Part shown: one piece after another, positions 9,601 to 21,320 of the stretch
Position numbering within the stretch: the stretch's first letter is position 1
How the letters are laid out: the number at the start of each line of letters is the position of its first letter
Assembly (NCBI GenBank): GCA_009731375.1
Contig: BJOX01000053.1
Location: forward strand, 912,070 to 964,063
DNA: 51,994 nucleotides
Direction: 5' to 3'
Origin: Paulinella micropora
Lineage: Eukaryota; Cercozoa; Imbricatea; Euglyphida
Notes under the pieces: generated by a model
Database searches by the model: none
Told to the model about the DNA's origin: nothing
The model's input: only the letters and a program-made list of their open reading frames with translations
Position numbers and translations under genes: made by a program

Positions 9601-12600
9601 ACAGCCCAACTAACCCACAAAGTCCGCGGCCCGATTGGCATGTAGAAATAAGTTGGGCTTCCATTCTGGTCGCCAAGGGTATCGCCCTAAGTCGAGCATC
9701 AACATTAAGACAGGTTGGGAGAGAGCTAGCGAAAAACTCAAGCCCTCTCAGTTTCGGTTCCTAGTGCGCAAAAAGAGAAATAGACCCACGTACTCTCAAG
9801 TGCTTATAGACGTGGCAAACTTGCTCCGATAAGCCTTTTTCTCGGGCAAGGACAGCAATGCCAACGCGCTGTGCGGCCTGATCGCAACCTAGAGAAGCGG
9901 TCGCGCTCTTTGCCGGTCAAAGAATCAGTGAGCCAGCGAAGCTGCCTTCCCTACACATATCTAAATGTTCGGCTTTATTTTATGAGAGGCGAATGCTTGG
10001 TACTAACCTCAATTCGAGATGTGCATTTTGAGACCTGAAATTCATGCTAAACTCTATCGGCACTTCGCGAGCTATGTGTCTTGCATTGGCAGGTTTCTGT
10101 GTCTGCGCTTGGTGGATGACGTATCTCTCGAGGTGCGGGAGGAGGCCCGACAAGGTGATGCCAGTCTCCCCCTGGTGCCCTGACCTCACATAGTTGTGCA
10201 TGGCTCAGGATTGGCGCCGTTGCTGTTGCGGCAGCGGCGCAGAAAGGACGCCGCCATGGCCGCACAAGCCTCCGAAGTCACCACGTCCATACCTTCCAAC
10301 GACAGCGAGGAGGAGAAGAAGGGAACCAAGGAAAAGAAAGCTTCAGAAGAAGAGGAAGAAGACCTGTCGCCACTGCAACAGGCCGCTGTGGAGCCCTATC
10401 CTTCGTTTTCTGTCTGGATGGACTACCTCTCCTCTCCTTCTTGCCTCAATCTTCCTGCATTGTCCTCGACTACCACTTTGTCCTTGGCTGAGAGTGAGGC
10501 GGCATTTTCGCTGAGCCCTTCACAGATGGATCATTTGCTGCAGTTCTCTATGTCCTGCCTGGGCCAGTCAGCTGAGGCACTGCAGCTCAGCAAGAGCCAG
10601 TACACGCGGGCCCTGCTCAAGCTGGGAGGGTCCTCGCTGCCCAAAGGCCCGGACATGGACAGCGGCGGCACGTCCTTGTTTCGCCTGCAAGCCCTGCTGG
10701 AGCAAGGCTTCACACGTAAAGTGAGTGGCGCTGGTCACAGTGAGCAAGCATTGCAGGACACGGCCTCCTCAGCCTTGCTCTCACTCATGCGCTTTGCTCC
10801 GGAGGCGTTCGGTCCGGCTTACGAGCACCGACTGGACTGGCTGACCGGGCTGTTGCTAGAGCCGAGCCATGGGACTGAAGGCGACGGTGTGGTAGGCACC
10901 CGCGCCACAGTGTCAAAACTGCTGGCCTTGGTGGTACCCAACCTTCCCCATTCGTCTAGACTCGCCCTGTTAGACAAGTTGATGAGGCCGGGGCTGCAGT
11001 TGCTGGGCGAGCCTGCTCACTTTGGGCCGACAGAGAGCAAAACACTGGCCAAGAGCAGGGTAAAGGAGGCGGAGGTGCTGCAAGGCTCGCTGCTGGGGGT
11101 GGGTGTTCTCCTGGCTGCCTCTTTGGAGTCCAAACAAGGCCGAGCAGCCGTCGCCAACCACGGCGGTGAGGGCGCCCAGGAGTATGCAGTGTATCAGAAG
11201 GCCACGGCACTGCTTTGTGCTTTTCTGCAGCCAGATTTTGCCGTGGCCGAGCCTGCTGTGGCAGCTTCTGCCTGTTCTGCCTTGGGCCGTGCTGGCGTGG
11301 TGCATCCGCTGCTGCTTTCATCCTCGCTGTACCAGGAAACCGATCCGGTGGGAGTGGATCTCCCCAACAAGCGGGTCAAGCACAGTGCAGCAGATCCGGC
11401 CAGCTTACTTGAGGTGAAGCAGCGAGTCAAGGTGGCGCTGCTGCTGCTGCGGCTGGGCAAGGGCGTGGACAAGGGCCGGCAGGTGGCGCGGCTGCAAGAG
11501 GAGGCGATCGCTGCGTTGGGTCGCCTGTGCGTGGGCGACCGCTCGCCTATGCTGCTCGAGTCTGTGCTCAAGGGGCTCTTCTCGCTGAGCGCAATCAAGC
11601 AAGAGGAGGTGCACTTCGCAGTGGGCGCTTCGCTGGCGCGCCTGGCGTCTGGCGAAGACGTGCCCGAGGAGTTCTTGCAAGGCGAGCCAGATACACAGGA
11701 ACCAGAGACCAACCGAGCCGCTCCGCCTGCGGAGGGGCAGGAGCTGCAGCCGAAGCTCAAATTGATCTGGGAAAACCAGTCCGCAGAGGCAGAGGAAAGC
11801 AAGGAGGAGGTGGACGAAGAGGGCGAGGTGCCCATGGCGCTGGTTTTGAACCGCGTGATTGGCAAGTATCTTGGACAGGGCTCCCGCAATGCGCGCGCTG
11901 CTGCATGCGTCTGGCTGCTCTGTCTGGTCAGATTCCAAGGATCACACCCACTGATCCGCTCACAGGTCAGCTAGTATCCTTCTCCTTTCTCCTTTCTCCT
12001 TTCTTCTTTCTCTTTCGTTTTTCCCCTCCTCTTTCTCCTTTCCCTTCTCTTCTTTCCTTTTTCTTTCTGCTACGTCTTCCCAGCTTTGCTAGACGTTCCA
12101 ACCATTGACCCTTGCTCTCTGAGGTGTCCACGCTACCAGGCATGCTTTATCTTTTGAAATGTGCAGTTGCCAAGGCTCCAACGCGCCTTTTCATTTGCTT
12201 TGGGCGAAGAGGATCAGTTCGTGCAGGAATGTGCTGCCAAGGGCATATCCTTGGTCTACACGCAAGGCGACAAGCGCATGAAAAAGGACCTTGTGGCAGC
12301 TCTGACTCAGGTCAGGTGAAGCCGGCGTCACGTGCAAGAGCATGGTGTTGTGCATGGTTACCTAGGTTTTCTCTACGGGGAAGCGGCGCATCACACAGGA
12401 CACGCAAGTGACCTTGGACGAGAGCAAGGGAGACGTTGCGTCTTACAAGGACCTTGTTGGCGTGGCAAATGACATCGGACTACCCGACCTCGTCTATCGC
12501 TTCCTGGATATGGCAGCCCATCATTCGGTAAGCAACAGTAAATTGCAATTTGTATTTCCTTGCACCACACCCTTTCCTCTGGTCAACGTCTAGCTTTTCG

Positions 12601-15600
12601 TGACACGTATCAAATTCAAACATTTCTGGACGCTTTCAACTTCAGTCTGAGCTCCCTGCTTGCCCCTGGGGCGTTTTGCTTCCTGCTTGCTGTGCAGGTG
12701 TGGCAGTCCAAGCTGGGAGCGGCTTTCGGCCTGGGCGCGCTGCTTGATCAGGACGCTTCCCTTGCCAAAGAAGCCGTCCACCCCATTCTGCCCAAACTCT
12801 TCCGGTACCCAGACGAGAAATCTTTCGTTTGCTTCTGCCGGCCAGCAATTATATTTTTGCCTCAAAAATTGTGAGTACACACAGGTCTTTTTCGATCTGT
12901 TCTTTCGGAACTAGTGATGGCATGGCCTCTCTCAGGTACCAGTACGATCCCAACGACAAAGTGAAGCGCACCATGAGGCAGCTCTGGGCCATGTTGGTGC
13001 CCAACCCCAGACAGGTCCCACCTCACAATTCTTCCTGTGCGTTACGTCCATCGCGTGGCCTTTCACCTTGTTTGCTCTGGTTGCCAGACTGTGGCTGAGA
13101 ATCTGGACCGCATGTTGTCGGAGCTGGGGGAGTCGCTCGTCTCGCGTCAGTGGCGCACCCGCCATTCTGCCTGCTTAGCGCTGTGCGACCTGCTGCAGGG
13201 CCGAAGCGCAGAAAAGGTCCCAGCACTCCATACCATCTCCCATCAACCTGCTACTCAGTTCAAACCTTTCTTGACCTTAGTTGGCACAACATCTCGAGGC
13301 GCTATGGACCAATACTTTCAAAGTGTTGGACGATGTCAAGGATTCGGTGCGGGTCGTGGCCATCACTTTGGCCAAGTCTATGAGCAACACGTGCATTCGG
13401 CTGGCAGATCCACATTACTCGCCGCGGGCAGGGGTGGAGGCGACTCTGGCGGCTGTAGTGCCGCTCTTGCTGCAGAAGGGTATCACGCACACTGCCAAGG
13501 AAGCGCGCATGGTGTCAGTCGATCTGATCGTCAAGGTCTCCCTTTGTCTTCGCGCGCAAGGAAATGCCATGCAGCACCATGAGCAGAGAAACGGAAGGTG
13601 AGGTGCTTTGCATGGCACGCTGTGCTAGGTGGTTGAAGTGGGAGGCAAGGCGTTGAGGCCCTACTTGGCGGACCTGCTGGGCGCACTGCTAGAGGGACTC
13701 ACCACCATCGAGCCTGCCGTGCTTGGCTACTTGCAATTCCACACCAGCAACATGAACCTTTCCACTGAGCAGCTGGAGAGCGTACGCTTGAGCATGTCAC
13801 AGGCATCTCCGCTAAGCTCGGCCATACAATCCTGCTCCTCCTTATTGGATGAGTCCTGTCTAGAGCCCGTGATCGGGCGCCTCAGTGATATCATAAGGAC
13901 AGGCGTGGGGCTGCCTACACTGACCGCCACTGGCAGGCTACTCGCTACACTGGTGCAGGGACGGCTTGCAAACGACATGAGGCCGCATGCGGCTGGCATC
14001 ATTAAACTGCTCATGGTATGCCTAAAATTGCTCATGCATGCTCACATCAGCACATGAGACTGATGTGTGTAGGACGGACTGACTGACCAGAGTCCTTCAG
14101 TACGCAAAGTCTACAGCACGGCGTTAGGTTATCTTTGCAGAGTTGCCAAGAAGAAACGGGTGGGCAAGGTGCTAACCTCGTTGATCGAAATGCATGGCAA
14201 CGCAGAGCAGGCGAAAGACCCGGCAGGTCAGCGCCAGGCGTCCGGGCAGGCAGTGGTGGCGGTGGTGAAGCACGCACCCGAGCAGGCCAAGCTCTTTGCG
14301 TCGGAGGTGGCACCGAGCGCCTGGCTGGCCATGCACGACCAGGACACCGCCTCCCGCGAGGCAATCTCTCCCTGTCCTGCAGCTCACTTGCTTCTTCATT
14401 CTTCTATTGAAAAAGGCACGCCCACTTTTGATGAGAATATGCGATTGTGCCACCTGCTGTGGGGCTCTTGTTGCAGGTTTGGGAGGAGATTTGGGACCAG
14501 CTGGTGCCAGGAACACCAGGCGGCGTGCAGCTCTACGCCGAAGAGATTGCCAGCTGCGCGCTCAAGGCACCACGCTGCTCCATCCTGGTGTTTACCTGAC
14601 TGATTGATGTGCCATGCCTGCAGGTGCTAAACAACAAGGACAGCGCTTACATTGCACGTGCGACAGCAGCCAGGGCCTTAACCAAGTACGTGCTGTACTC
14701 TTCCTTCAATAGCTACTTGAGATATTGCTTGGCTGTCTCAGGGCCATGGAAGTGGCTCGGCCGCAGCGATTTGCGTCTCGCTTCGAGGCGATGCTGAGCT
14801 GTCTGCAAGAAACATTACCCGGGCGGCTGTGGTCAGGGAAGGAGGAGCTGGTGGTTCTGCTGGGCATGGCCTTGGAGAGGTGTGCGGTGGACCTGCAGCC
14901 TGCACAAGCAACGCAAGGCATGGTCAGTCCTCAACCTAACCTAACCTACTCTCAGATCTTGTCCCCTATTAACAACTTTCCTTTATGAATTTTCTTCGCC
15001 TGTTTCATGTCCTATCCCGAATGACGATCGCCTGGTGTGGACTCCTCGCTGACCACAATCCTGCTAGGAGCTATTGCTGGCGGAGGCACGGCGGCCCAAA
15101 CCCTCCTATTGCAAGGCTGTACTACCCTGTCTGGCTCAAGTCGGCGCTGCCTTCCCTGCTGTACTGCGACCGACTCTCTTCAAGCAAACCTTTCTCATGT
15201 TGAACTCAGTGCTTGAAGAGGGCGCAATGTCCACTTCCTCTTCATCTGCCGGTCCTTCGACTTCCTCCACCTCGGCAGAGGGGTCCGAAAAGAAACTGGA
15301 CAGTGAGACTCCACAGGACGAAAAGAAGCTGACGCCACTATTTTTGGTGGAGGTGTTTGCTTGTTTAGGCAAGCTTTGGCCTGGACCACCTCAGGACAAA
15401 CCCATTGACATGCAGATGGAGCAGAACAATCCAGAATGGTACATGGTGCAAAGGGAATTCAACGAAGTATATCTCTCGCTGCTATCGCGCTGTATGCAGG
15501 CTGGGTTGGCATGGAATGTTCGCGTAGCAATTCTGAATGCTCTCGAAGAGTTCTACACGCGTGTGCACCTAGGATCAGAGCCTTCACTTGCATCCACTTT

Positions 15601-15910
15601 GACTCCCCCACTCTGCGCAGTCTCTGTGTTGATCGCGTCCTCGGGCGTGGAGGACGGCAAGTATGGTAAGGTGCGCGCAGCGGGGCTCCGCGCCCTGTTG
15701 GTCCTGGTTAAGCGATTAGACTCCCTTGGCAAAACAGAGTCCAAGCGGTTGCTTGGTCACGCTGCTAGCGAAACTGGAGAGAGCACGGGGATTTCACTGA
15801 AAGCTCGATTGGAAGAAATGGACCAGCGAGGAGCCCACAGCGAGGGGGGTGCAGATGAAGGCCGATTAAGACAGCAAGTACTAGCGATTCTCAAACCGCT
15901 CATTTCGTAG
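6698..15910 (+). CDS. ECM29: ECM29-like proteasome adaptor and scaffold protein (multi-exon, 5' end missing)
   Basis: HEAT-repeat protein that binds 26S proteasomes and links core and regulatory particles (known for the family). I infer 24 exons, with phases that agree throughout: 6698-7519, 7577-7669, 7724-7840, 8009-8125, 8180-8220, 8376-8466, 8708-8863, 8963-9076, 9148-9278, 9338-9403, 10093-10154, 10209-11965, 12167-12310, 12366-12527, 12698-12804, 12936-13014, 13088-13216, 13281-13535, 13629-14015, 14073-14360, 14477-14566, 14624-14685, 14742-14922, 15068-15910 (TAG). This gives about 2,097 residues. Family hallmarks are VRDKTVELLSHLTKRM at the start, YKDLVGVANDIGLPDLVYRF (exon 12366), WRTRHSACLALCDLLQGR (13088), DDVKDSVRVVA (13281) and GRLWSGKEELV (14742). 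The intron after 14360 appears to be GC-AG; exon 14477 may instead end at 14587. About 55 N-terminal residues expected from the family must lie upstream in the repeats. The protein is longer than animal ECM29, partly through acidic and low-complexity inserts. Confidence 0.9.
9404..10092 (+). other. Longest intron visible in ECM29
   Basis: 689 bp between exons ending 9403 and starting 10093, against about 50-240 bp for the others. It begins GTCAGA and ends GGCAG. It holds small open frames without recognisable similarity. I see no transposon termini. Confidence 0.6.
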
Positions 15911-16008
15911 TCTTTCAACGACTTGACCATTCGTCTGTGTTAAAGTTAGAAATGCTGCTTAATTCCCTGAACGTAATAAGATCAGGGACTGGCTCGTACA
16001 TAGGTTTC

Positions 16009-16009
<1 letters not shown>

Positions 16010-16074
<65 letters not shown>
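16010..16074. repeat. (ATT)n microsatellite
   Basis: A pure ATT tract about 100 bp downstream of the ECM29 stop codon, directly preceding a SINE head. Confidence 0.95.
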
Positions 16075-16136
16075 GGACACCGTGATAGCCCAGTGGTCAA
16101 GTTCTACCATCTGGGCCCTGTCGCCAGTTCGATTCC
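16075..16136 (+). mobile_element. tRNA-derived SINE, copy 7 (head before gap)
   Basis: The tRNA-like head with A-box and B-box-like motifs is intact up to GTTCGATTCC, then 781 Ns begin. Confidence 0.85.
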
Positions 16137-16917
16137 NNNNNNNNNNNNNNNNNNNNNNNNNNNNNNNNNNNNNNNNNNNNNNNNNNNNNNNNNNNNNNNN
16201 NNNNNNNNNNNNNNNNNNNNNNNNNNNNNNNNNNNNNNNNNNNNNNNNNNNNNNNNNNNNNNNNNNNNNNNNNNNNNNNNNNNNNNNNNNNNNNNNNNNN
16301 NNNNNNNNNNNNNNNNNNNNNNNNNNNNNNNNNNNNNNNNNNNNNNNNNNNNNNNNNNNNNNNNNNNNNNNNNNNNNNNNNNNNNNNNNNNNNNNNNNNN
16401 NNNNNNNNNNNNNNNNNNNNNNNNNNNNNNNNNNNNNNNNNNNNNNNNNNNNNNNNNNNNNNNNNNNNNNNNNNNNNNNNNNNNNNNNNNNNNNNNNNNN
16501 NNNNNNNNNNNNNNNNNNNNNNNNNNNNNNNNNNNNNNNNNNNNNNNNNNNNNNNNNNNNNNNNNNNNNNNNNNNNNNNNNNNNNNNNNNNNNNNNNNNN
16601 NNNNNNNNNNNNNNNNNNNNNNNNNNNNNNNNNNNNNNNNNNNNNNNNNNNNNNNNNNNNNNNNNNNNNNNNNNNNNNNNNNNNNNNNNNNNNNNNNNNN
16701 NNNNNNNNNNNNNNNNNNNNNNNNNNNNNNNNNNNNNNNNNNNNNNNNNNNNNNNNNNNNNNNNNNNNNNNNNNNNNNNNNNNNNNNNNNNNNNNNNNNN
16801 NNNNNNNNNNNNNNNNNNNNNNNNNNNNNNNNNNNNNNNNNNNNNNNNNNNNNNNNNNNNNNNNNNNNNNNNNNNNNNNNNNNNNNNNNNNNNNNNNNNN
16901 NNNNNNNNNNNNNNNNN
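16137..16917. other. Assembly gap (N)
   Basis: 781 undetermined bases between SINE copy 7 and a family 2 fragment. Confidence 0.99.
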
Positions 16918-17083
16918 GGAATAACCTCGGCTTAGTGCAGTCTTGCCCTCAGGAGCTCCATCGGTGGCCCCGATCATCAGGCGAGAGACTGACACGGGGG
17001 GGTGGAGGACCTCGAACAAGGGTATTGGAGGCTTATGTCCGTTGAGGATATGCCATTAGCTGCATCAGTACGCCTCAGATATA
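16918..17083 (+). mobile_element. Dispersed repeat family 2, fragment
   Basis: Reverse-complement match to about 2480-2650, with small differences such as an AGCTGCATCAG/ATGAGCTGCATCAG change; it runs into (ATT)n and then a CTT tract. Confidence 0.7.
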
Positions 17084-17300
17084 GTATTATTATTATTATT
17101 TCTTCTTCTTCTTCTTCTTCCTTCTTCCTTCTTCTTCTTCTTCCTCCTCCTCCTTCTCCTCCTCCTCCTCCTTCTTCTTCTTCTTCTTCTTCTTCTTCTC
17201 AAGTTCTTCTTCTTTTCATCTCCTCCTTCCTCTCCTTCATTTTCTTCTTCTTGATCTCCTTCTTTTCCTTCCCCTTCATCTCCTCCTGCTTTCCGTCCTC
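17084..17300. repeat. Polypyrimidine (CTT/CCT)n tract
   Basis: About 215 bp almost wholly C/T on the plus strand. No gene. Confidence 0.9.
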
Positions 17301-17310
17301 CTACATCCTT

Positions 17311-17480
17311 TTGTTAAAACTAATAATCAATATTGATACTTAGGTGGACCGGCAGTATAAGAGTAAGGGTGTCGGTAGAGCAGTTACTCATATCCGGCCA
17401 GTCATATAATTGGACATTAATTAGACCCTTTCTCCTCAGTTATGTTCATTATTACTTAATTACTCGTTAGTAGTATTACA
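17311..17480 (+). repeat. Decayed copia-type LTR fragment
   Basis: TGTTAAAACTAATAATCAAT... and GTGGACCGGCAGTATAAGAG... followed by ATCCGGCCAGTCA match, with divergence, the LTR at 30551-30746. The right boundary is unclear, and 17480-17704 has no gene I can identify. Confidence 0.65.
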
Positions 17481-17704
17481 GTTGTTACTGTTGTTAGTAT
17501 TATTAATTATTAATTAATTCAGTCAATTTTAGTCAGTACTTGTTCTGGTACTGGTGGCACTAGCTTTTCAACAATACACTTTTTTACCCATATCCGTACG
17601 TTACATGTGTCAATTTTGGGCGGTACATCTTTTCTGACTTAGGTAGTTTGGACTGGCGGGAATTGTCCTCATTATTGTTAAATTCTGTGTTGTAGGAAAT
17701 CGAC

Positions 17705-17708
17705 GATC
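17705..17708. repeat. Target site duplication GATC, left
   Basis: GATC directly precedes TGTAGG of the left LTR; the same four bases follow the right LTR at 28087-28090. Confidence 0.75.
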
Positions 17709-17955
17709 TGTAGGCATCACCCCCCGGATAGCAGGTAAAAAGTACCCTTTTTCTGGTGTCAGGTGCACCTAGTTTTTTCCCATTATTTTCAATATCGTTT
17801 GGCCGGATTTGACCTAATGCCATTTTAACCTTGGTCTTTTGCCGTTTTCTTTTCGGCTTCACTGAGCTAATATAACGAGACATCATTCTCTTTTGGGGAT
17901 TTGTGTCTGGTTGTATTAACGACTTTTTATTGAGCTATCTTCGGGGATTGTAACA
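17709..17955 (+). repeat. 5' LTR of the Ty3-type element
   Basis: 247 bp, TGTAGGCATCACC...GGATTGTAACA. It matches the 3' LTR except for two substitutions (CAGG/CCGG near 17732, TTTTG/TGTTG near 17838) and 24 extra bases near 17919-17942. Antisense open frames in it are probably without meaning. Confidence 0.9.
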
Positions 17956-17956
17956 T

Positions 17957-17974
17957 TGGAGTCACCAGCACAAG
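17957..17974 (+). other. Primer-binding site (tRNA)
   Basis: TGGAGTCACCAGCACAAG begins one base after the left LTR. It starts TGG as expected for pairing to a tRNA 3' CCA. The tRNA species is not identified. Confidence 0.65.
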
Positions 17975-18734
17975 GCTGATTTCTTTTCTGGCTTGTTTTT
18001 GGAACAGCAGAAAGAAAAATTGGACAGACCTGTCTCTTCTGAGTAGGTGTTCCAAAAAACAAATACTCCAGCACATCCCCATACAGCTCTTTTTGCAAAA
18101 CTAGACGTCTAGGCGTTTGTGAGTAGGTGTCTCAGTACCCTCTCCACAGCCTGTATCTGTGTCCTCACAAGGAGGCCAGACGCCAGACCTCGTAGCTGTT
18201 CTTTTGTTCTCTCTTGAGACAGAGACAGAGTAGGTCAACAGACGTACAAACAAACACTCACAGATACAAACAAACTTGAAGGACACGAGCGTAGTACTCT
18301 ACCTTTCAAGTCTGTGCACTTTGTTGCCTCTCAAACCACACACATCAGAGTATTTTTGCAAATCTCTGACTGTCTTTCGACAATAGGTCTGAACAAGTGT
18401 CAGACGACAAGTCGACTTCTCAAGGAGTGCTTCTCTAGCCTCTTTGACATTATCTGTACATAGGTCCTCGTACCTCATAACAGATACAACAACAAAAAGA
18501 GAAAAAGAAAAGAGGAGTGGAGAAGGAGATCAAATTTTCAGAGAAAGTCGTACAGATTACTTCTTTCTCACAAAAAAAAAAAAAAAAAAAAAAAAAAAAC
18601 ACATAAGACATAGAGGTGAGACGCTCTCTCTCTATACTGTCTTTTCGTTTTTTCTCTCTATTCGTTCCTCATAGACGAACAGAGCAATTACGGGGTAGAA
18701 ACAACTCTGTCTCATCCGTATTCCTTCAGCATCC
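17975..18734 (+). other. Leader of the Ty3-type element
   Basis: About 760 bp of untranslated leader between primer-binding site and gag. It contains an uninterrupted run of about 28 A (18572-18599). No open frame of note on the plus strand. Confidence 0.6.
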
Positions 18735-21245
18735 ATGTCTACTAGGTCTGAAGACTGGCAGGAAGGAGGGGGGGAGAGTGAGCGAACCCCAGGAAACGAA
18801 GAGGAGTTCGTTGACTCTCATGCAGAAGGAGGAGATCTGGCACCTTCCTTTGACACAGGAGGAGCAGAGAATCAATTTTTTACTGCGCCTTCCTTTGACA
18901 CAGGAGGAGCAGAGGAAGTCGAGGAGGAGGAGAAGGGAGGAGAGGAAGCGAGGTTTGTGGCCGAATATGGCAAACTAAGTAAGAAGGAGTTTGAGGAGAA
19001 GAAAGGGAAGGATGAGGCCTATAAATGGCTATACATTCCCCAAGAAATGCGATGGGGACAACCCTTGAAGAAGGAGGACATCTGTTACCCTCTCCCAAGG
19101 CAAGCTCTGCCTCTGGCAGAATTCCTCAGAGACGACGGTGCACAGTTACAGGTGCAACATGTCTCATTTGGGGACAATATGTCTTTACTGGAGCTACTCG
19201 ACCTCTCATGGACAGTGTTTGAGTGTGCTATACTCTTTGAGTACCAGACTGGAAAGACTGTGCTGCCATGGAACACAAGAGCACTGGCTAGGTTGCTCGA
19301 TCCTGGTCAGGACATTGATTCAATAAAGAGAGTGGAAAAGGAGTTTAAGTTCAGGAATCCAAAAGGACAGATCAATGTCATGGATGTGTCTCTGAAACTT
19401 ATGGAGGCCAAGTTAGTGGACCTGGGTAAACTCCAACACACCCAGTTTGGCAGGGACCTTCACCCGGCCCTGAGGGAAATAGAAGGCGAAGCTGGAGGGG
19501 TGACGAGGATGAAGAAGCTGCATGCGGCCTTGGTGAAGGATGACGCATGGAAGAGGTGGGTCTTCACGAAGGATCATACGATCTTGGAGGGGACGGCCGC
19601 ACCACCCCCCACCAATAAAGCGGGAGAGAAGGAGTTGGCGGAGAAGGCCTTGTTCCTTCGGAAGGCAGCTGAGATCCTGTCTTTTTTTCATCATGCCCAA
19701 GAGCTGTATATCAAAGAGCTAGCGGCTGAGAAAGAAAAGAAGGAGATGGAGGCAAAGATTGCATTAGCCAAGGCGGCGGGAACAAAGGGACCGAAATATT
19801 CCTCTGGATCTTATATGGCTCCCTCGGGCCGCTCCGCCCCGTCAGCCCACACAGCCCCTTCGGCCCCTGCGACTAGCTCAGCGCCTACCACTGTCATTGT
19901 CAACAGTAATGACAAAAAGGACAGACAGGCTATCATACAGGCCTTCCAAAAATATACAAAGTCCGATGCCACTGCTCTGACGCTGTATGCAGAGACAGCG
20001 AGTCAGAAGGACACGGATGCGAACCTTCGAGACAAGCTCAGAAGAATTGATGCTTGTATGAAGCAGCATCCAACGGACGAAACACAGGAGTATGAGGCGT
20101 TGTACACCTTGTTGGACCCATCAATCATCACACAAGGGTTTGATGTTGGGGAGTACAAGGCGATGAGAGCGGTAGAGGTGGCGGCTAGGAGAGCAGCCTC
20201 AGACCTGCAATGCACGGTGCCAGTTGCCGTCCTCTTGCAATACTTTAAAACTCATGGGTATCAGCACCTGTGCACTGGTACTTTGATTGGGTTTGAGATT
20301 TTTCAAGAGGTGAACGAAGGGCTGGGCATTGGCACGAGGTTGGCAGCGATCCTCACTGAGGTCAGCGCCAAGTACGGGCTCTTTTATAGCCGGAAGTCTA
20401 TCATTTTGTACTTCCTGAGTGCTTTGTGTACACGACACCCGAGCAAGCTCGCAAGGATCATACAGTCCTGTCCGACCTTCACGGCGGTGAAGACGGCGGA
20501 TTTTTTAGAAACGAATATATACGAGAGGACTGTAGCGGCTACTCCGCCGGGCGACCTGTTCAAGGAGGTGCTCGACGCGTGTTCCGAATTGGACACTGCC
20601 ACCGAGTCATTCTCCAGTGCCGCGACACAGGGGGGTGGAGGTGCTCAAGCAGCACATGCAACTCGAACGGCAGGTCTCAAGAGGGGGAGAGATGAGCCGA
20701 CGCCGTGCTACCGCTATTTTTCATACATGGCGTGTAAGCATGAGGCACAGAAAGGAGTAGGCAATTGCCTCTTCAGCCACGACTCTCTTGATGATAGGCA
20801 GCGAAATCTTTTCCTTAGAGAGCTCGAAGGCATGAAAAAGACCATGTACGCCATGTACAAGAAGGAGTTGGAGGAGGGGAGGTGGAATGCGAATATGGTC
20901 TCGGATGCGGAGTTCCGGGAGGCCATCATTTACTTCCTTGACAGAATGAAGAGAAGGGAGAAGAGAGAGACATCGGGCCGATCAAAGGCGCCGACTAGAG
21001 GAGGAGGAGAGACGAGAGGATCGTCACGAGGGTCCCGAGGGACACCAAGAGGGGCGGCACCACGAGGACGAGGCTTTCGTGGAAGGGGAGGACGGACCCC
21101 AGCGCGCCCTCCCAGAGGACACGGATACTGGAATTATAGCACCAGTTCCAGCTCCAACTACCCCCAGCAAGCTTATACCGCTACGGAGGGGGGACGTCAA
21201 GACGAAGACACCGGCTCAGGTGAGCGTGTTGTCGTCGTAGACTGA
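18735..21245 (+). CDS. gag: Gag polyprotein with CCCH zinc finger and RGG tail
   Basis: 836 residues; forms the virus-like particle and packages RNA (family role). The N-terminus is acidic and carries a tandem duplication, APSFDTGGAE twice (about residues 36-62). The middle is helical and charged, followed by a Ser/Ala/Pro-rich linker (about 360-385). Residues 658-682 form Cys-X8-Cys-X10-Cys-X3-His, closer to a CCCH finger than to the usual CCHC knuckle. The C-terminus (about 740-800) is rich in RGG/RGR, a typical RNA-binding tail. The frame ends at TGA 21243-21245, and the same frame stays open from 21246 into pol. Confidence 0.85.
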   Translation: MSTRSEDWQEGGGESERTPGNEEEFVDSHAEGGDLAPSFDTGGAENQFFTAPSFDTGGAEEVEEEEKGGEEARFVAEYGKLSKKEFEEKKGKDEAYKWLYIPQEMRWGQPLKKEDICYPLPRQALPLAEFLRDDGAQLQVQHVSFGDNMSLLELLDLSWTVFECAILFEYQTGKTVLPWNTRALARLLDPGQDIDSIKRVEKEFKFRNPKGQINVMDVSLKLMEAKLVDLGKLQHTQFGRDLHPALREIEGEAGGVTRMKKLHAALVKDDAWKRWVFTKDHTILEGTAAPPPTNKAGEKELAEKALFLRKAAEILSFFHHAQELYIKELAAEKEKKEMEAKIALAKAAGTKGPKYSSGSYMAPSGRSAPSAHTAPSAPATSSAPTTVIVNSNDKKDRQAIIQAFQKYTKSDATALTLYAETASQKDTDANLRDKLRRIDACMKQHPTDETQEYEALYTLLDPSIITQGFDVGEYKAMRAVEVAARRAASDLQCTVPVAVLLQYFKTHGYQHLCTGTLIGFEIFQEVNEGLGIGTRLAAILTEVSAKYGLFYSRKSIILYFLSALCTRHPSKLARIIQSCPTFTAVKTADFLETNIYERTVAATPPGDLFKEVLDACSELDTATESFSSAATQGGGGAQAAHATRTAGLKRGRDEPTPCYRYFSYMACKHEAQKGVGNCLFSHDSLDDRQRNLFLRELEGMKKTMYAMYKKELEEGRWNANMVSDAEFREAIIYFLDRMKRREKRETSGRSKAPTRGGGETRGSSRGSRGTPRGAAPRGRGFRGRGGRTPARPPRGHGYWNYSTSSSSNYPQQAYTATEGGRQDEDTGSGERVVVVD
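21243..21245 (+). promoter_or_regulatory. In-frame UGA between gag and pol: candidate readthrough site
   Basis: The context is GAC TGA CGG GAG. Both gag and pol are in the same frame and no other stop lies between 21246 and the pol ATG at 21321. UGA followed by C is a leaky stop context in eukaryotes (established), so a Gag-Pol fusion by readthrough is likely; internal initiation at 21321 is the alternative. Confidence 0.6.
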
Positions 21246-21320
21246 CGGGAGGAGAAGAGAGAGGAAAAGAAGAGAGAGAAGGAGATAAAAACTGTTCTTT
21301 TTAATCCGACAGTCACAGTT

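Noticed and set aside
17584-17886. Minus-strand protein frame in the LTR (also at 27727-28140)
   Set aside because: The frame lies in both LTR copies, antisense to the element, and has no domain; the LTR structure explains the conservation.
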